Assembly (NCBI RefSeq): GCF_025399895.1
Contig: NZ_JAODUA010000018.1
Coordinates: 1-64,000 of the forward strand
Direction: 5' to 3'
DNA length: 64,000 nt
Source: Streptomyces sp. ASQP_92
GTDB lineage: Bacteria; Actinomycetota; Actinomycetes; Streptomycetales; Streptomycetaceae
In this document: in pieces, positions 50,208 through 58,085 of the stretch
How positions within the stretch are numbered: the first letter of the stretch is position 1
How the letters are laid out: every line of letters begins with the position of its first letter
Made by a program: the position numbers and the translations under genes
The notes under the pieces: generated by a model
Seen by the model: the letters and a program-made list of their open reading frames with translations, nothing else
Databases searched by the model: none
What the model was told of the DNA's origin: nothing

Positions 50208-50621
50208 TCAGCCGAGCAGGGCGTACACCGTGGAGGCGTGGGCGGCCGGCTCGTCGGCGCCTGCCGCGGTCATGGTGATGTCGGCGAACGCCGTCCGGCG
50301 CCCCAGTTTGGTGACGCGCGCGTCCAGGAGCACGTCGGCTCCGGTCACCGGACGCTGGAAGGTGGTGGACTGCTGGACCGTCGTCATCGGCCCGTACGCA
50401 CCGCGCGCACAGGCCACCGCGATGACGGTGGCGGTGTCGGCGGCGGCCAGCAGGGCCTGCCCGCTGAGCCCGCCGCCGTCCCGCGCCAGCCGCCCGGACC
50501 AGGGCAGCCGCAGCAGGGCCCGCCCGTCCCCGACCTCCTCCACCACGAGCCCGAGGTCGAGCACCCAGGGGGCGAAGTTGTCGGCCAGGATCTTCTCTGC
50601 GTCATCACGGGTCAGCGCCAT
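50208..50621 (-). CDS. PaaI-family (hot-dog) thioesterase
   Basis: A 137-residue hot-dog-fold protein. LPWSGRLARDGGGLSGQALLAAADTATVIAV is the central helix with the Asp of PaaI thioesterases. QSTTFQRPVTGADVLLDARVTKLGRRTAFADITMTA is the characteristic beta-sheet half. It should hydrolyse an acyl-CoA. The ATG at 50621 gives a normal-length protein. It lies just downstream of the amidohydrolase gene (90 bp) on the same strand as it, but after a gap, so co-transcription is possible. Confidence 0.85.
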   Translation of the reverse strand: MALTRDDAEKILADNFAPWVLDLGLVVEEVGDGRALLRLPWSGRLARDGGGLSGQALLAAADTATVIAVACARGAYGPMTTVQQSTTFQRPVTGADVLLDARVTKLGRRTAFADITMTAAGADEPAAHASTVYALLG

Positions 50622-50711
50622 GCCCCCATGGTGGCGTCCGGGACGACGGATGTCATGGACGGGTGCACCGACGCCAAGCAGTCGTTGCGGGCCGGGAGTT
50701 GAAGCGGATCC

Positions 50712-51932
50712 CTACCGCCCCGCCCACAACCCCTCCCCCGTGAGCCCCAGCAACTCGATCGCGTTGCCCCGGACGATCCGCTCCACCACCTCGGGCGACA
50801 GATGGCCCATCTGGGAGGCGCCGACCTCCTTGGACTTGGGCCAGGTCGAGTCGGAGTGCGGGTAGTCCGTCTCGTACAGGACGTTGGCGACACCCACCGC
50901 GTCCAGGTTCCGCAGCCCGAAGGCGTCGTCGAAGAAGCAGCCGTACACGTGCTCGGCGAAGAGCTCCGACGGCGGGCGGTGGACCTTGTCGGCCACGCCG
51001 CCCCAGCCCCGGTTCTCCTCCCAGACCACGTCCGCGCGTTCCAGGATGTACGGGATCCAGCCGATCTGACCCTCGGCGTACATGATCCTCAAACGCGGGA
51101 AGCGCTCGAACTTGCCGCTCATCAGCCAGTCGACCATCGAGAAGCAGCAGTTGGCGAAGGTGATGGTCGAGCCGACCGCGGGCGGGGCGTCCGGCGAGGT
51201 GGAGGGCATCCTGCTGGACGAGCCGATGTGCATCGCGATCACCGTGCCGGTCTCGTCGCACGCCGCGAGGAAGGGATCCCAGTCGTCGGTGTGGATGGAG
51301 GGCAGGCCCAGGTGCGGGGGTATCTCGGAGAAGGCCACCGCGCGCACCCCGCGCGCGGCGTTGCGGCGCACCTCGGCGGCGGCGAGTTCGGCGTCCCAGA
51401 GCGGAATCAGGGTGAGCGGGATCAGGCGGCCGTGCGCTTCGGGGCCGCACCACTCCTCCACCATCCAGTCGTTGTACGCGCGCACCCCGAGCAGGGCGAG
51501 TTCGCGGTCGCTCGCCTCGGTGAAGGTCTGGCCGCAGAAGCGGGGGAAGGTGGGGAAGCAGAGCGCGGACTGGACGTGGTTGACGTCCATGTCGGCGAGG
51601 CGGGCGGGAACGTCGTAGGAGCCCGGGCGCATCTGCTCGTACGTGATGACCTCCAGCTTTATCTCGTCCCTGTCGTAGCCGACCGCCGTGTCGAGGCGGG
51701 TCAGCGGGCGGTGCAGGTCCTCGTACACCCACCAGTCGCCGATCGGCCCCTCGTCCCCCTTCGCGCCCATGACGGGCGCGAACTTGCCGCCCAGGAAGGT
51801 CATTTCCTTCAGGGGGGCCCGCACGACGCGGGGTCCGATGTCGCGGTATTTCGACGGGAGGCGGTCGCGCCAGACGTGAGAGGGCTCCACCGTGTGGTCG
51901 TCCACCGAGATGATCTTCGGGAAGGTCTCCAT
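50712..51932 (-). CDS. Amidohydrolase-2 family protein
   Basis: A 406-residue TIM-barrel metal hydrolase/decarboxylase-type protein. SVDDHTVEPSHVW replaces the usual HxH metal motif (here D-x-H), as in many mycobacterial and streptomycete relatives. IAMHIGSSSR gives the central His, and YETDYPHSDSTW the late Asp/His pair. Related proteins occur in steroid, aromatic and terpenoid catabolism. The ATG at 51932 has almost no ribosome binding site. Palindrome F lies 20 bp upstream, so this gene joins the predicted regulon. Confidence 0.82.
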   Translation of the reverse strand: METFPKIISVDDHTVEPSHVWRDRLPSKYRDIGPRVVRAPLKEMTFLGGKFAPVMGAKGDEGPIGDWWVYEDLHRPLTRLDTAVGYDRDEIKLEVITYEQMRPGSYDVPARLADMDVNHVQSALCFPTFPRFCGQTFTEASDRELALLGVRAYNDWMVEEWCGPEAHGRLIPLTLIPLWDAELAAAEVRRNAARGVRAVAFSEIPPHLGLPSIHTDDWDPFLAACDETGTVIAMHIGSSSRMPSTSPDAPPAVGSTITFANCCFSMVDWLMSGKFERFPRLRIMYAEGQIGWIPYILERADVVWEENRGWGGVADKVHRPPSELFAEHVYGCFFDDAFGLRNLDAVGVANVLYETDYPHSDSTWPKSKEVGASQMGHLSPEVVERIVRGNAIELLGLTGEGLWAGR

Positions 51933-51952
51933 GTCGTTAACGGTAGACCTGA

Positions 51953-51969
51953 TCTGACGATCCGTCAGC
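51953..51969. promoter_or_regulatory. Regulon palindrome site F (TCTGAC-N5-GTCAGC)
   Basis: CTGAC/GTCAG arms with spacer GATCC, 20 bp upstream of the amidohydrolase ATG. Left arm and spacer are identical to site D. Confidence 0.67.
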
Positions 51970-52138
51970 TAGTTGGCGGCGCCGTCCTGGCCCGCTCCGG
52001 GCGGCCGGAGCCCGCGTTGAGTGTGCAGGGCATGTGTCGAAGCCTTGTGCAGAGCGTCACCCGTTGCTGACGCGACCCCTCCGGACAGGGCAGACTGGCG
52101 GGGAGCACACCAGGAGTACGGGGGTACAGGGGGCAGCT

Positions 52139-55100
52139 ATGGACCGTGACGGCGGGCCGCGCGTACCGGAGCAGCGCGCTCCGGTACCGCCGCCCCAGCG
52201 CGCGACGGAGCGGCTCGACCAGGGGAGGCCCGGAGCAGCACCGCAGATGCCCGGCGCCGGGCTTCGCTTCGGCGTACTCGGACCCGTGCGGGCCTGGCGG
52301 GGCGAGGAGCCCCTGCCGTCCGGCTCCCCGCAGCAGCGCGCCCTGCTCGCCGCCCTGCTGCTGCGCGACGGCCACACCGCCACCGCGGCCGAACTCATCG
52401 ACGCCATCTGGGGGGACGAGCCCCCCTCGCAGGCCCTGGCCGCGCTCCGTACGTACGCCTCACGGCTGCGCAAGATCCTCGACCCCGGGGTCCTGGTCAG
52501 TGAATCCGGCGGCTACGCGATCCGGGCCGGGGCCGCCACCCTCGACCTGGCCGTCGCCCAGGAACTGGCGGCATCCGCCGAGAAGGCGCGGGCCGGCGGC
52601 GAGAAGGGCCGCGCGCGCGAGCTCCTGAACGCCGCGCTCGCGCACTGGGACGGCGAACCGCTGGCCAACGTGCCGGGCCCGTACGCCGAGAACCAGCGCA
52701 CCCGGCTCGCCGAGTGGCGCCTGCAACTCACCGAGGTACGCCTGGACATGGACCTGGAGGCGGGCTGCCACGCCGAGGCCGTCTCCGAGCTGACCGCGCT
52801 GACCGCCGCCCATCCGCTGCGCGAGCGGCTGCGCGAGCTTTTGATGGTGGCCCTGTACCGCAGCGGCCGCCAGGCCGAGGCGCTCGCGGTGTACGCGGAC
52901 ACCCGGCGGCTGCTCGCCGACGAGCTCGGCGTCGACCCGCGGCCCGAACTGGCCCGTCTTCAGCAGCGCATCCTGCGGGCCGACCAGGATCTGGCCCGCC
53001 CTCCCGCCAGCGCCCCCGCCACCGTCGCCGCGCCGGTGCGCCCGGCCCAACTTCCCGCTTCCGTACCGGACTTCACGGGCCGCGCGTCCTTCGTGCGCGA
53101 GCTCACCTCACGCCTCGCGAACGCGAAGTCGACGGTGATGGCGGTCTCCGCGCTCGCCGGCATCGGCGGCGTCGGCAAGACCACCCTGGCCGTGCACGTC
53201 GCCCACAGCGCCCGCCCCCACTTCCCCGACGGCCAGTTGTACGTGGACCTCCAGGGCGCGGGCCAGCACGCGGCCGAGCCGGACACCGTCCTCGGCGCGT
53301 TCCTGCGCGCGCTCGGCACCCCGGACTCGGCGATCCCCGAGTCGATGGAGGAGCGCGCCGCCCTGTTCCGCTCCACGCTGGACGGCCGGCGGGTCCTGGT
53401 GCTGCTCGACAACGCGCGCGACGCGGCCCAGATCCGTCCGCTGCTGCCCGGCACGGCGGGCTGCGCGGCGCTCGTCACCAGCCGTATCCGCATGGTCGAC
53501 CTGGCCGGCGCGCACCTCGTCGACCTGGACGTGATGTCCCCCGACGAGGCGCTCCAGCTCTTCACCAGGATCGTCGGCGAGGAGCGGGTGTCCGCCGAGC
53601 GCGAGGCGGCCCTGGACGTGGTCGCCGCCTGTGGTTTCCTGCCGCTCGCCATCCGCATCGCCGCCTCCCGCCTGGCCTCCCGCCGCACCTGGACGGTCTC
53701 GGTCCTCGCCGCCAAGCTCGCGGACGAGCGCCGTCGCCTCGACGAGCTCCAGGCCGGGGACCTCGCGGTCAAGGCGACCTTCGAGCTCGGCTACGGCCAG
53801 CTGGAGCCCGCCCAGTCGCGTGCCTTCCGGCTGCTCGGGCTTCCCGACGGGCCCGACATCTCGCTGGCCGCGGCCGCCGCCGTCCTCGACCTGCCCCAGC
53901 AGGAGACCGAGGACCTCCTGGAATCCCTGGTGGACACGTCCCTGGTGGAGTCGGCCGCGCCGGGGCGCTACCGCTATCACGACCTGGTACGCCTCTACGC
54001 GCGTTCGTGCGCCGAGCGCGATGATCTGGCGCCGGCCGAGCGCGAGTCGGCGATGTCGCGGCTGCTCGACTTCTATCTGGCGACGGCGGCCGGGGTGTAC
54101 GCCCTGGAGCGCCCGGGCGACCGGCTCGTGGACCACCTGGAGCCGACCACCTACCGGGGTCTCTCCTTCGCCGACCGCCACTCGGCGCAGGACTGGCTGT
54201 ACACCGAGGCCGACCCGCTGCTCGCCTGCGTACGCCAACTGTCGGGGCCGGGCACCCTGCGCCGCGCCGTCGACCTGCTGTACGCGGCGCTCGACCTCGG
54301 CGAGTCCGGTGCCAACTCCCGGCAGTACGAGGCGACCGCGCAGGCCGTCCGCGAGGCGGCCCGCACCCGGGGCGACACCCAGGCCGAGGGACGGGCGGTG
54401 ATGACGCTGGCCAACGTGCACCAGCTGGCAGGCCGCTTCGAGCCCGCCGACCGCGAGGCCCAGGAGGCGATGCGGCTCGCCGGCGCCACCCGGGACCCGC
54501 TGCCGCTGTGCTGGGCCTCCAACGCGCGCGGCATCATCGCGCTCTACCAGAACCGGCACACCGACGGCGAGACCCATCTGACGCGCGCCATCGAGGCGTT
54601 CCGCGCGGACGACAACCGGCCCGGCGAGGCCAGCGCGCTGTGCAACCTGTCCCGTATCCACCTGGCGATGGGGCGTACCGCGAGCGCGGTCACCCTCGCG
54701 CAGGAGGGCATCGACATCTACGACTCGATGGGTCACGAGCTGCGCGGCGCCAACGCCCGGTACGCGCTGGGCCTGGCGCTCACCAAGAGCGGCCAGTTGT
54801 CCGCGGCGGCGGGCCGGCTCGACGAGGCGCTGGCGGTCTTCCGGGACAGCAGGCAACGCCTGTGGGAGGGCATGACCCTGTTCCGGCTCGCGGAGGTCGA
54901 CCTCGCGGGCGGGCGGCCCGCGCAGGCCGCGGCCAACGCCGAGATGGCGCTCACGGTGCTGCGCGGCATCGGCGGGGAGTGGCGGCGCGGCAATGTCCTG
55001 ACGGTGCTCGGCCAGGCCCTGGCGGGCATAGGGCACGCGGGCCGGGCCCAGGTCTGCTGGCGTGACGCACTGGTCATCTTCGAGGAGCTGGGCTCCCCCG

Positions 55101-55147
55101 AGGCGGTCCAGGTCCGGGCTCTGCTCAGCCCCCTGGCGGCCGCATAA
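52139..55147 (+). CDS. AfsR/SARP-type regulator: OmpR-like DNA-binding, BTAD, NB-ARC ATPase, TPR
   Basis: A 1002-residue multidomain activator. A winged helix lies at about 40-130 (RFGVLGPVRAWRGEEPLPSG..RTYASRLRKIL), the BTAD domain at about 134-285 (ELLNAALAHWDGEPLANV..LRELLMVALYRSGRQAEAL) and the NB-ARC ATPase from about 300 (P-loop AGIGGVGKTTLAVHVA near 340, VLVLLDNARD Walker B, GCAALVTSR sensor). The C-terminal third has TPRs (about 690-1000). Such proteins activate secondary-metabolite or developmental genes. No biosynthetic cluster is visible here. The likely target is the small repeat-peptide gene 207 bp downstream. The ATG at 52139 has CAGGGGG upstream. A GTG start 105 bp earlier lacks support. 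Confidence 0.92.
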   Translation: MDRDGGPRVPEQRAPVPPPQRATERLDQGRPGAAPQMPGAGLRFGVLGPVRAWRGEEPLPSGSPQQRALLAALLLRDGHTATAAELIDAIWGDEPPSQALAALRTYASRLRKILDPGVLVSESGGYAIRAGAATLDLAVAQELAASAEKARAGGEKGRARELLNAALAHWDGEPLANVPGPYAENQRTRLAEWRLQLTEVRLDMDLEAGCHAEAVSELTALTAAHPLRERLRELLMVALYRSGRQAEALAVYADTRRLLADELGVDPRPELARLQQRILRADQDLARPPASAPATVAAPVRPAQLPASVPDFTGRASFVRELTSRLANAKSTVMAVSALAGIGGVGKTTLAVHVAHSARPHFPDGQLYVDLQGAGQHAAEPDTVLGAFLRALGTPDSAIPESMEERAALFRSTLDGRRVLVLLDNARDAAQIRPLLPGTAGCAALVTSRIRMVDLAGAHLVDLDVMSPDEALQLFTRIVGEERVSAEREAALDVVAACGFLPLAIRIAASRLASRRTWTVSVLAAKLADERRRLDELQAGDLAVKATFELGYGQLEPAQSRAFRLLGLPDGPDISLAAAAAVLDLPQQETEDLLESLVDTSLVESAAPGRYRYHDLVRLYARSCAERDDLAPAERESAMSRLLDFYLATAAGVYALERPGDRLVDHLEPTTYRGLSFADRHSAQDWLYTEADPLLACVRQLSGPGTLRRAVDLLYAALDLGESGANSRQYEATAQAVREAARTRGDTQAEGRAVMTLANVHQLAGRFEPADREAQEAMRLAGATRDPLPLCWASNARGIIALYQNRHTDGETHLTRAIEAFRADDNRPGEASALCNLSRIHLAMGRTASAVTLAQEGIDIYDSMGHELRGANARYALGLALTKSGQLSAAAGRLDEALAVFRDSRQRLWEGMTLFRLAEVDLAGGRPAQAAANAEMALTVLRGIGGEWRRGNVLTVLGQALAGIGHAGRAQVCWRDALVIFEELGSPEAVQVRALLSPLAAA

Positions 55148-55354
55148 CGCCCCTGGTCAGCGCGTTCATTGAACGTTTATCGGCACCCGTCATTGTCTTC
55201 CGTGTCGGCCCGCCGCGTCGGGGGGCGCGCAAGCCGACGGGAAGGCCGAACGTACTCTGTCGGCCCTGGCAAGTCCGTCCGGCCACCCTCGGGGGAGTGG
55301 CCGGACGGTTTCGCCGATTCCATCAGGCAGCGTCATCAACGGGAGATGAGAACC

Positions 55355-55558
55355 ATGGCCGACGTGAAGAAGAACGAGCCGCCGATCGTCACGCCGCAGG
55401 ACCAGCACGCCACGGACCAGCCCGCCATCGCCACCCTGGACCAGCACGCCACGGGCACCCCGATCGCCACCCTCGACCAGCACGCCACGGACGAGCCGGC
55501 CATCACCACACTCGACCAGCACGCCACCTCGGAGCCGTTCAAGCCGACGGCCCAGTAA
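55355..55558 (+). CDS. Small repeat peptide with four DQHAT repeats
   Basis: A 67-residue hydrophilic peptide. After MADVKKNEPPIVT, the unit (T/P)-L/Q-DQHAT recurs four times at 11-13-residue spacing (QDQHATDQP, TLDQHATGTP, TLDQHATDEP, TLDQHATSEP), ending FKPTAQ. There is no signal peptide, Cys or membrane segment. I recall similar short Streptomyces peptides, labelled sigma-like protein, next to AfsR-type regulators, as here. The function is unknown. The repeats could be modified core segments of a ribosomal peptide or docking motifs, but no modifying enzyme is adjacent. The ATG at 55355 is preferred; another ATG lies 9 bp upstream. GGGAG precedes both. Confidence 0.75.
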   Translation: MADVKKNEPPIVTPQDQHATDQPAIATLDQHATGTPIATLDQHATDEPAITTLDQHATSEPFKPTAQ

Positions 55559-55777
55559 GCCCATCCGAGCGGGGGACGGCCGCGGCGGCACAGGAGGGGA
55601 GCCGCCGCGGCCGGGGGGACACGACCGCGGTGCGGACCCGCTGGGGGGCGGGGACGCGCCGCGGTTCTGTGCGCGTTCCGGCGCGGCCGGGCAGCTTCCT
55701 CACCCCTGTCCCCCGGTGTGCCCGCGGCCTCCGCGCACCTGCCGTACTGTGGCCCTGGCACCTCGGAAAGGACCAGG

Positions 55778-56137
55778 ATGAGCGCACAGCACACCGACCC
55801 CGGCGGGCCCCTCATCCCGCGCCCGGAACGCGGCCCCGCGGCTCTGCGCATCGCACTGGCCCAGGTGGCGCCGCATCGGCTGCCCGAGATGGAGCAGCAG
55901 AAGGACGAGGCGATCGCCTTGGCCGCGCGAACCGATTCGCTCGGCCCGATCGTGCAGTTCCTGGAGTCCTGGGCCGTTGTCATCGAGATCGCGCGTTTCC
56001 CCGCCGTCGCCGCCCGCCTGCGCTCCGCCGAATACGCCGCCCAGGTCCTCGACCGCGAGGATCCCGCGTGGCAAACGGCCATGGAGGAGATCCGCACCGT
56101 GTACCTGCGGGCCCGGGAGTCGCTCGCGCATGAGTGA
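55778..56137 (+). CDS. DUF6247-like small protein, putative antitoxin
   Basis: A 119-residue soluble protein. PLIPRPERGPAALRIALAQVAPHRLPEMEQQKDEAI and FLESWAVVIEIARFP match, from memory, the Streptomyces family DUF6247. It is helical and carries no enzyme motif. Its stop codon overlaps the next start (ATGAGTGA, 8-bp overlap), so the two proteins are co-translated. The order, sizes and overlap resemble a type II antitoxin followed by its toxin. The ATG at 55778 has AAAGGA upstream. Confidence 0.65.
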   Translation: MSAQHTDPGGPLIPRPERGPAALRIALAQVAPHRLPEMEQQKDEAIALAARTDSLGPIVQFLESWAVVIEIARFPAVAARLRSAEYAAQVLDREDPAWQTAMEEIRTVYLRARESLAHE

Positions 56138-56399
56138 GTGGCGCTGGGAGTACGAGCCGAACAAGACACACGTGGTGGGTGGAGAGACGCCTCCACCCTC
56201 CGATCTCGTCGCGGAGGTGGAGCGGCGCGCCGCCGAGATCGCCCGAGCCGCGGCTGCCCTGCATCTGGACGGCACGCGCTACCAAGGGGTGGGGGACGGA
56301 GTCCAGACCGCCTTCGTGCCCGGCGGAATGTTCCTCTATCTGACCATCGTGCGGCACCAGTGCGTGTACGTCCTCCAAGTGACGGCATCGCCCATCTGA
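56130..56399 (+). CDS. Small protein, putative RelE/ParE-like toxin partner
   Basis: An 89-residue protein beginning SEWRWEYEPNKTHVVGG, then an amphipathic helix (SDLVAEVERRAAEIARAAAAL) and a C-terminal beta pair (FVPGGMFLYLTIVRHQCVYVLQVTA). The order strand-helix-strand-strand and the R-H-x-x-V-Y-V ending recall RelE/ParE-type toxins, though identity is not certain. It overlaps the upstream DUF6247-like gene by 8 bp. It is convergent with the acyl-CoA synthetase gene, whose stop lies 2 bp away. Confidence 0.6.
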   Translation: MSEWRWEYEPNKTHVVGGETPPPSDLVAEVERRAAEIARAAAALHLDGTRYQGVGDGVQTAFVPGGMFLYLTIVRHQCVYVLQVTASPI

Positions 56400-56401
56400 G
56401 C

Positions 56402-57994
56402 TCATCTCCCCCGCAACTCCCCCTTCACCACCTTCCCGCTCGCGTTGCGCGGCAGCTCCGGGACGAATTCGACCTCCCTCGGCACCTTGTAGTTGGCCAT
56501 CTCGCGGCGGGACCAGGCGATCAGGTCGTCCGCCGTCAGGGGGGAGCCGGGGCGGCGCACGACGTAGGCGCGGCCCACTTCGCCCAGGCGGGGGTCGGGG
56601 ATGCCGATGACGGCCGCGTCGGCCACCTCGGGGTGCAGGCACAGGAGTTGCTCGATCTCCGCCGGGTAGGCGTTGAAGCCGCCGACGATGAACATGTCCT
56701 TGATCCGGTCGGTGATGCGGAGGTTGCCTTCCTCGTCCAGGACGCCGACGTCGCCCGTGTGCAGCCAGCCCCCCGCGTCGATGGCGCGGGCCGTCTCCGC
56801 CGCGTCCTCGAAGTAGCCCCGCATCACGTTGAAGCCGCGGACCAGGATCTCGCCGGGCTCACCGGGGTCGGCCAGGACACGGACCTCGGTGCCGGGTATC
56901 GCGCGGCCCGAGGTCGAGGCGATGACCTCCGCCGGGTCGCCGCGTCGGCACATCGTGACGATGCCGCTCGCCTCGGACAGGCCGTACGCGGTCAGGACGG
57001 TGTCCACGCCCAGCTCGCCCCGCAGCCGTTCGACCAGCCGCAGCGGCACCACCGCCGCCCCGGTCACCACCAGGCGCAGCGCGCTCAGGTCGTGCTGATC
57101 GCGTGCGGGGTGGTCCAGGAGGGACTGGTGCAGGGTGGGCGGGCCCGGCAGGACCGAGATGCGTTCGGCGGCGATGTTGGCGAGCGCGGTGTCGATGTTG
57201 AACACCGGCTGCGGCACCATCGTGGCGCCCCGCATCAGCGAGGCGATGATGCCGGCCTTGTAGCCGAAGGTGTGGAAGAACGGGTTCACGATCAGATAGC
57301 GGTCCCCCTCGCGCAGCCCCGCGAGCTCGGCCCAGATCGCATAGCCGCGCAGCGTCTGCGCGTGGGTAATCACCGCTCCCTTGGGGCGGCCGGTGGTGCC
57401 CGAGGTGTAGACGATGTCGGACGGCGCGTCCGGCGCGATGGCGTCCGCCCTGGCCCGGACCTCCGCCCCGGACACGGCCTCGCCGCCGGCCAGGAAGTCC
57501 TTCCAGGTGCGGAAGGACTCGGGGGCGTCGTCGGACAGGACGACCACCTGCTCCAGGTGCGGGAGGGAGGGGAGGGGGCCGGTCCCGGGGCCCTCGGCGG
57601 TCGCCCGGCGCAGCGAGGCGACGTAGGAGGTGCCGAGGAACGTGCCGGTGATGAACAGCAGCTTGGCGCGGCTGCTGTCGAGGACGTACGCCGCCTCGGC
57701 GCCCTTGAACCGGGTGTTCAGCGGTACGAGCACCGCGCCCGCGCTCACCGCGCCGAGCGCCGAGACGATCCAGTCACCGGTGTTGGGCGCCCAGATGGCG
57801 ACCCGGTCACCGGGTTCGACCCCGGCCGCCAGGCACGCGGCGGCCGCCCGCTCCACCCGCTCACCCAGCTCCGCGTACGAGACACGGCCGCGGCCCTCGA
57901 CGACGGCCTCGCGCTCGCCGTACCGGGCGGCCGCGTCGCGCACCAGCTTGGCGATCGTGCCCCACTGAAGGTCCCCGCGCACCGCATGCCCCAT
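56402..57994 (-). CDS. Acyl-CoA synthetase (AMP-forming), FadD3-like
   Basis: A 530-residue adenylate-forming enzyme. YTSGTTGRPKGAVITH (ATP loop, near 194), YGLSEASGIV, GWLHTGDVG, the hinge DRIKDMFIVGGFNAYPAEIE and PRNASGKVVK (catalytic Lys) are all present. The ending and overall pattern resemble FadD3/FadD17-type ligases of side-chain or ring catabolism. The ATG at 57994 has GGAGGGG 6 nt upstream. Palindrome G lies 20 bp further upstream and is shared with the divergent thiolase operon. Ligase and thiolase operon would therefore be co-regulated, and the ligase would provide the CoA ester that the operon degrades. Confidence 0.92.
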   Translation of the reverse strand: MGHAVRGDLQWGTIAKLVRDAAARYGEREAVVEGRGRVSYAELGERVERAAAACLAAGVEPGDRVAIWAPNTGDWIVSALGAVSAGAVLVPLNTRFKGAEAAYVLDSSRAKLLFITGTFLGTSYVASLRRATAEGPGTGPLPSLPHLEQVVVLSDDAPESFRTWKDFLAGGEAVSGAEVRARADAIAPDAPSDIVYTSGTTGRPKGAVITHAQTLRGYAIWAELAGLREGDRYLIVNPFFHTFGYKAGIIASLMRGATMVPQPVFNIDTALANIAAERISVLPGPPTLHQSLLDHPARDQHDLSALRLVVTGAAVVPLRLVERLRGELGVDTVLTAYGLSEASGIVTMCRRGDPAEVIASTSGRAIPGTEVRVLADPGEPGEILVRGFNVMRGYFEDAAETARAIDAGGWLHTGDVGVLDEEGNLRITDRIKDMFIVGGFNAYPAEIEQLLCLHPEVADAAVIGIPDPRLGEVGRAYVVRRPGSPLTADDLIAWSRREMANYKVPREVEFVPELPRNASGKVVKGELRGR

Positions 57995-58014
57995 CGAAAG
58001 CCCCTCCGCCAGTA

Positions 58015-58031
58015 GCTGACTAACCGTCAGA
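58015..58031. promoter_or_regulatory. Regulon palindrome site G (GCTGAC-N5-GTCAGA)
   Basis: CTGAC/GTCAG arms with an AT-rich spacer (TAACC). It lies between the divergent acyl-CoA synthetase (20 bp) and thiolase (54 bp) starts, so it can control both directions, as site A does. Confidence 0.68.
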
Positions 58032-58085
58032 TTAGCTGTAGCCTCCTCCGCTGTCAGCACTGGTGACGCTCGTGGAGGTGGGGCC

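Noticed and set aside
53108..55036. Open frame of about 640 codons antisense to the AfsR-type regulator gene
   Set aside because: Gly/Gln/Arg/His-rich translation without recognisable fold; the plus strand has all AfsR domains in order.
52139..55558. A biosynthetic gene cluster driven by the AfsR-type regulator
   Set aside because: No polyketide synthase, NRPS, terpene cyclase or peptide-modifying enzyme lies within the window; only the repeat peptide follows.
55355..55558. Graspetide (ATP-grasp-modified) precursor
   Set aside because: The repeated T and D residues are suggestive, but no ATP-grasp ligase or other maturase is encoded nearby, so I report only an uncharacterised repeat peptide.
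58050..58066. GTCA-N7-TGAC near the thiolase start as an eighth regulon site
   Set aside because: The half-sites are in everted order relative to TGAC-N5-GTCA and the spacing differs, so it is not the same motif.
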